From Deltaproteobacteria bacterium (lineage in GTDB: Bacteria; Desulfobacterota; DSM-4660; Desulfatiglandales; HGW-15), in contig DAOVAK010000166.1 of the NCBI GenBank assembly GCA_030671095.1, forward strand, positions 1-6,441: a stretch of DNA of 6,441 nt. The letters are read 5' to 3'. Made by a program: the position numbers and the translations under genes. This document shows, one piece after another, positions 5,227 through 6,441 of the stretch. The stretch's first letter is position 1, and each line of letters begins with the position of its first letter. The notes below the pieces were generated by a model. The model saw only the letters and a list, made by a program, of their open reading frames with translations, was not told where the DNA came from and searched no databases.

Positions 5227-6102
5227 CTATGCTTTTCCGAACAGTCCTTGCGGCCTGAACATCAGAATCAATAGAAATATTACCAGACCAAGGACCACCG
5301 TGTACGGGCCCATGAAAATGGCGCTGACCGCCTCAACTATCCCCAGGATCAGGCCCGCAAAGAATGCCCCACCGACGCTCCCTATTCCCGCCAACACCAA
5401 AACGATGAGGGCATTTAGTGTCCAGGACATACCAATATCCGGAGTGACTGTTTGCATCATGCCAACCAAGATTCCCGCTATACCAGCCAAAGCCGCCCCC
5501 AAGGCAAAAGTGATCAAATAGGTCCGGTCCACGTTGATACCCATCAGCTTCGCAGCCTTCCAGTTTTCGGTCGTTCCCCTGACGGATTTTCCAAAATACG
5601 TCTTGGTGAGCAAAAGGTGCAGTCCGAAAATGATTACCACAGCCACCAACAGGCCCGCCAAGGGAACATAACCGACCCTTATTCCTAGAATTGCGAACGA
5701 CTCACCACTATAAGCAGGCGTTATGGCCCTCTCATCGGAGGTCCAGAGCACCCTGGCTATCTGGGGAAATATGAGGAATAACCCAAATGCCACGAGTAAG
5801 GAATTTTTTACTTTGGCCTCTTCATGGAACCTGGCCAGGCCAGAGAAGAGGAACTTATAACAGATCCCCCCAAGAACAAATAGAGCAATCCCGACCAAAG
5901 GTAGACACAGCAATGGGTCCAAACCGATCAAGGTAAAAAGCCAAAAGGCTATGTACCCACCCAACATCAAGAATTCTCCATGGGCCACATTGAGGATTTT
6001 CATCACACCGAAGGTCAGGGAAAGGCCCACTGCGATCAGACCGTACATTGCACCCACGTTGATACCATTGACTAGTGTCTGAGCCACAAGTCCAAACATC
6101 AC
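5227..6102 (-). CDS. livH: Branched-chain amino acid-type ABC transporter permease LivH
   Basis: This 291-residue inner-membrane permease pairs with LivM to form the import channel. It shows the LivH hallmark FGVMKILNVAHGEFLMLGGY (31-50) and a coupling loop at about 171-190 (GKSVRGTTENWKAAKLMGIN). It also has VLVLAGIGSVGGAFFAGLI (234-252) and the usual ending FRPQGLFG. Hydrophobic helices cover most of the rest. The start is either GTG at 6102 or the adjacent ATG at 6099. GGAG lies 7 nt before the GTG and 10 nt before the ATG, so GTG fits slightly better on spacing; the two differ by one residue. The gene starts 15 nt after the livF stop and ends 2 nt before livM. Confidence 0.95.
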   Translation of the reverse strand: MMFGLVAQTLVNGINVGAMYGLIAVGLSLTFGVMKILNVAHGEFLMLGGYIAFWLFTLIGLDPLLCLPLVGIALFVLGGICYKFLFSGLARFHEEAKVKNSLLVAFGLFLIFPQIARVLWTSDERAITPAYSGESFAILGIRVGYVPLAGLLVAVVIIFGLHLLLTKTYFGKSVRGTTENWKAAKLMGINVDRTYLITFALGAALAGIAGILVGMMQTVTPDIGMSWTLNALIVLVLAGIGSVGGAFFAGLILGIVEAVSAIFMGPYTVVLGLVIFLLILMFRPQGLFGKA

Positions 6103-6117
6103 TCACATACTCCAAAT

Positions 6118-6441
6118 TCAGCTTGTGCCAAGATAGGCACCTATCACCTTTTCATCATCCAATAAGCTAGTGGCCTCACCGTGTCCGGCAACTCGGCCAT
6201 TCTCAATGATGTATGCCCTTTTGGCGAGTCCCAAAGCGGCCCGAACATTCTGTTCTACGAGAAGAAGGCTCACCCCAGACTTTTTTATCTGTTTAATAAC
6301 ATCGAAAATACTCTTCACAATCAAGGGAGCCAACCCCAAGGACGGCTCATCACACATCAGCAACTTTGGCTTGCCCATCAAGGCCCGTCCTATGGCCAAC
6401 ATCTGTTGTTCCCCGCCACTCAGGGTCCCGGCCGCCTGTTT
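6118..6441 (-). CDS. livF: Branched-chain amino acid-type ABC transporter ATP-binding protein LivF, C-terminal part, cut by the right window edge
   Basis: The minus strand is open from the right edge to a TGA at 6118, giving 107 residues of the C-terminal half. The fragment opens with KQAAGTLSGGEQQMLAIGRA, so a complete canonical signature motif (LSGGE) sits at residues 7-11. Walker B and the catalytic glutamate follow (LLMCDEPSLGLAP), then LLLVEQN, where Gln replaces the usual switch histidine as is normal in LivF, and the typical ending GAYLGTS. Walker A and the Q-loop lie outside the window. The ATG at 6402 is internal and is not the start, because the signature motif lies before it. As the most upstream visible gene, it implies that the promoter, and perhaps the substrate-binding protein gene, lies beyond the edge. 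Confidence 0.95.
   Translation of the reverse strand, partial: KQAAGTLSGGEQQMLAIGRALMGKPKLLMCDEPSLGLAPLIVKSIFDVIKQIKKSGVSLLLVEQNVRAALGLAKRAYIIENGRVAGHGEATSLLDDEKVIGAYLGTS

Noticed and set aside
1..6441. CRISPR array, tRNA or rRNA genes
   Set aside because: No regularly spaced direct repeats and no tRNA- or rRNA-like segments were seen. Nearly all the sequence is accounted for by the minus-strand genes and the inserted element.

Overview
The window reads almost entirely on the minus strand and looks like the middle of one long operon from an anaerobic Gram-negative bacterium. I lean towards a sulfate-reducing or syntrophic Desulfobacterota (deltaproteobacterial) type. The reasons are a Liv-type uptake system joined to complex iron-sulfur molybdoenzymes (CISM), and protein sequence styles I associate with that group. 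The taxonomic guess is an inference and is not firm.

In transcription order (right to left) the layout is: the 3' part of livF (ATPase, cut by the right edge), livH and livM (permeases), livG (ATPase), a 92-nt intercistronic leader, a 723-residue molybdopterin oxidoreductase large subunit, a 218-residue four-cluster ferredoxin-type subunit, an interrupted intergenic region, and the first 82 codons of a second molybdopterin oxidoreductase that runs off the left edge. Junctions inside the liv block are +15, +2 and -11 nt, and the large and ferredoxin subunits are 34 nt apart. No periplasmic substrate-binding protein gene and no promoter are visible; both may lie beyond the right edge.

The stretch between the ferredoxin gene and the second oxidoreductase (247-606) is not ordinary spacer. 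It holds a 298-bp element (265-562) with long imperfect terminal inverted repeats starting GTAACA, flanked by an 8-bp direct repeat GTCCTTTC. It has no transposase and fits a MITE-like non-autonomous transposable element. Removing it and one target copy restores a 54-nt gap, so the second oxidoreductase was probably a closely spaced member of the same operon before the insertion.

The 92-nt leader before the first oxidoreductase carries two interleaved, perfect 8-bp inverted repeats in A-B-A'-B' order. That order can form an H-type pseudoknot in the mRNA just upstream of a strong ribosome binding site.

Working model (inference): the Liv transporter imports an organic substrate, probably a carboxylate or amino-acid-like compound. 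One or two cytoplasmic Mo- or W-bis-MGD enzymes, sharing an electron-transfer subunit, then act on it or a derivative. Neither the complete large subunit nor the visible start of the second has a Tat signal, and no membrane anchor is present, so this resembles soluble enzymes such as acetylene hydratase or pyrogallol transhydroxylase more than a periplasmic respiratory reductase. The substrate cannot be read from the sequence.
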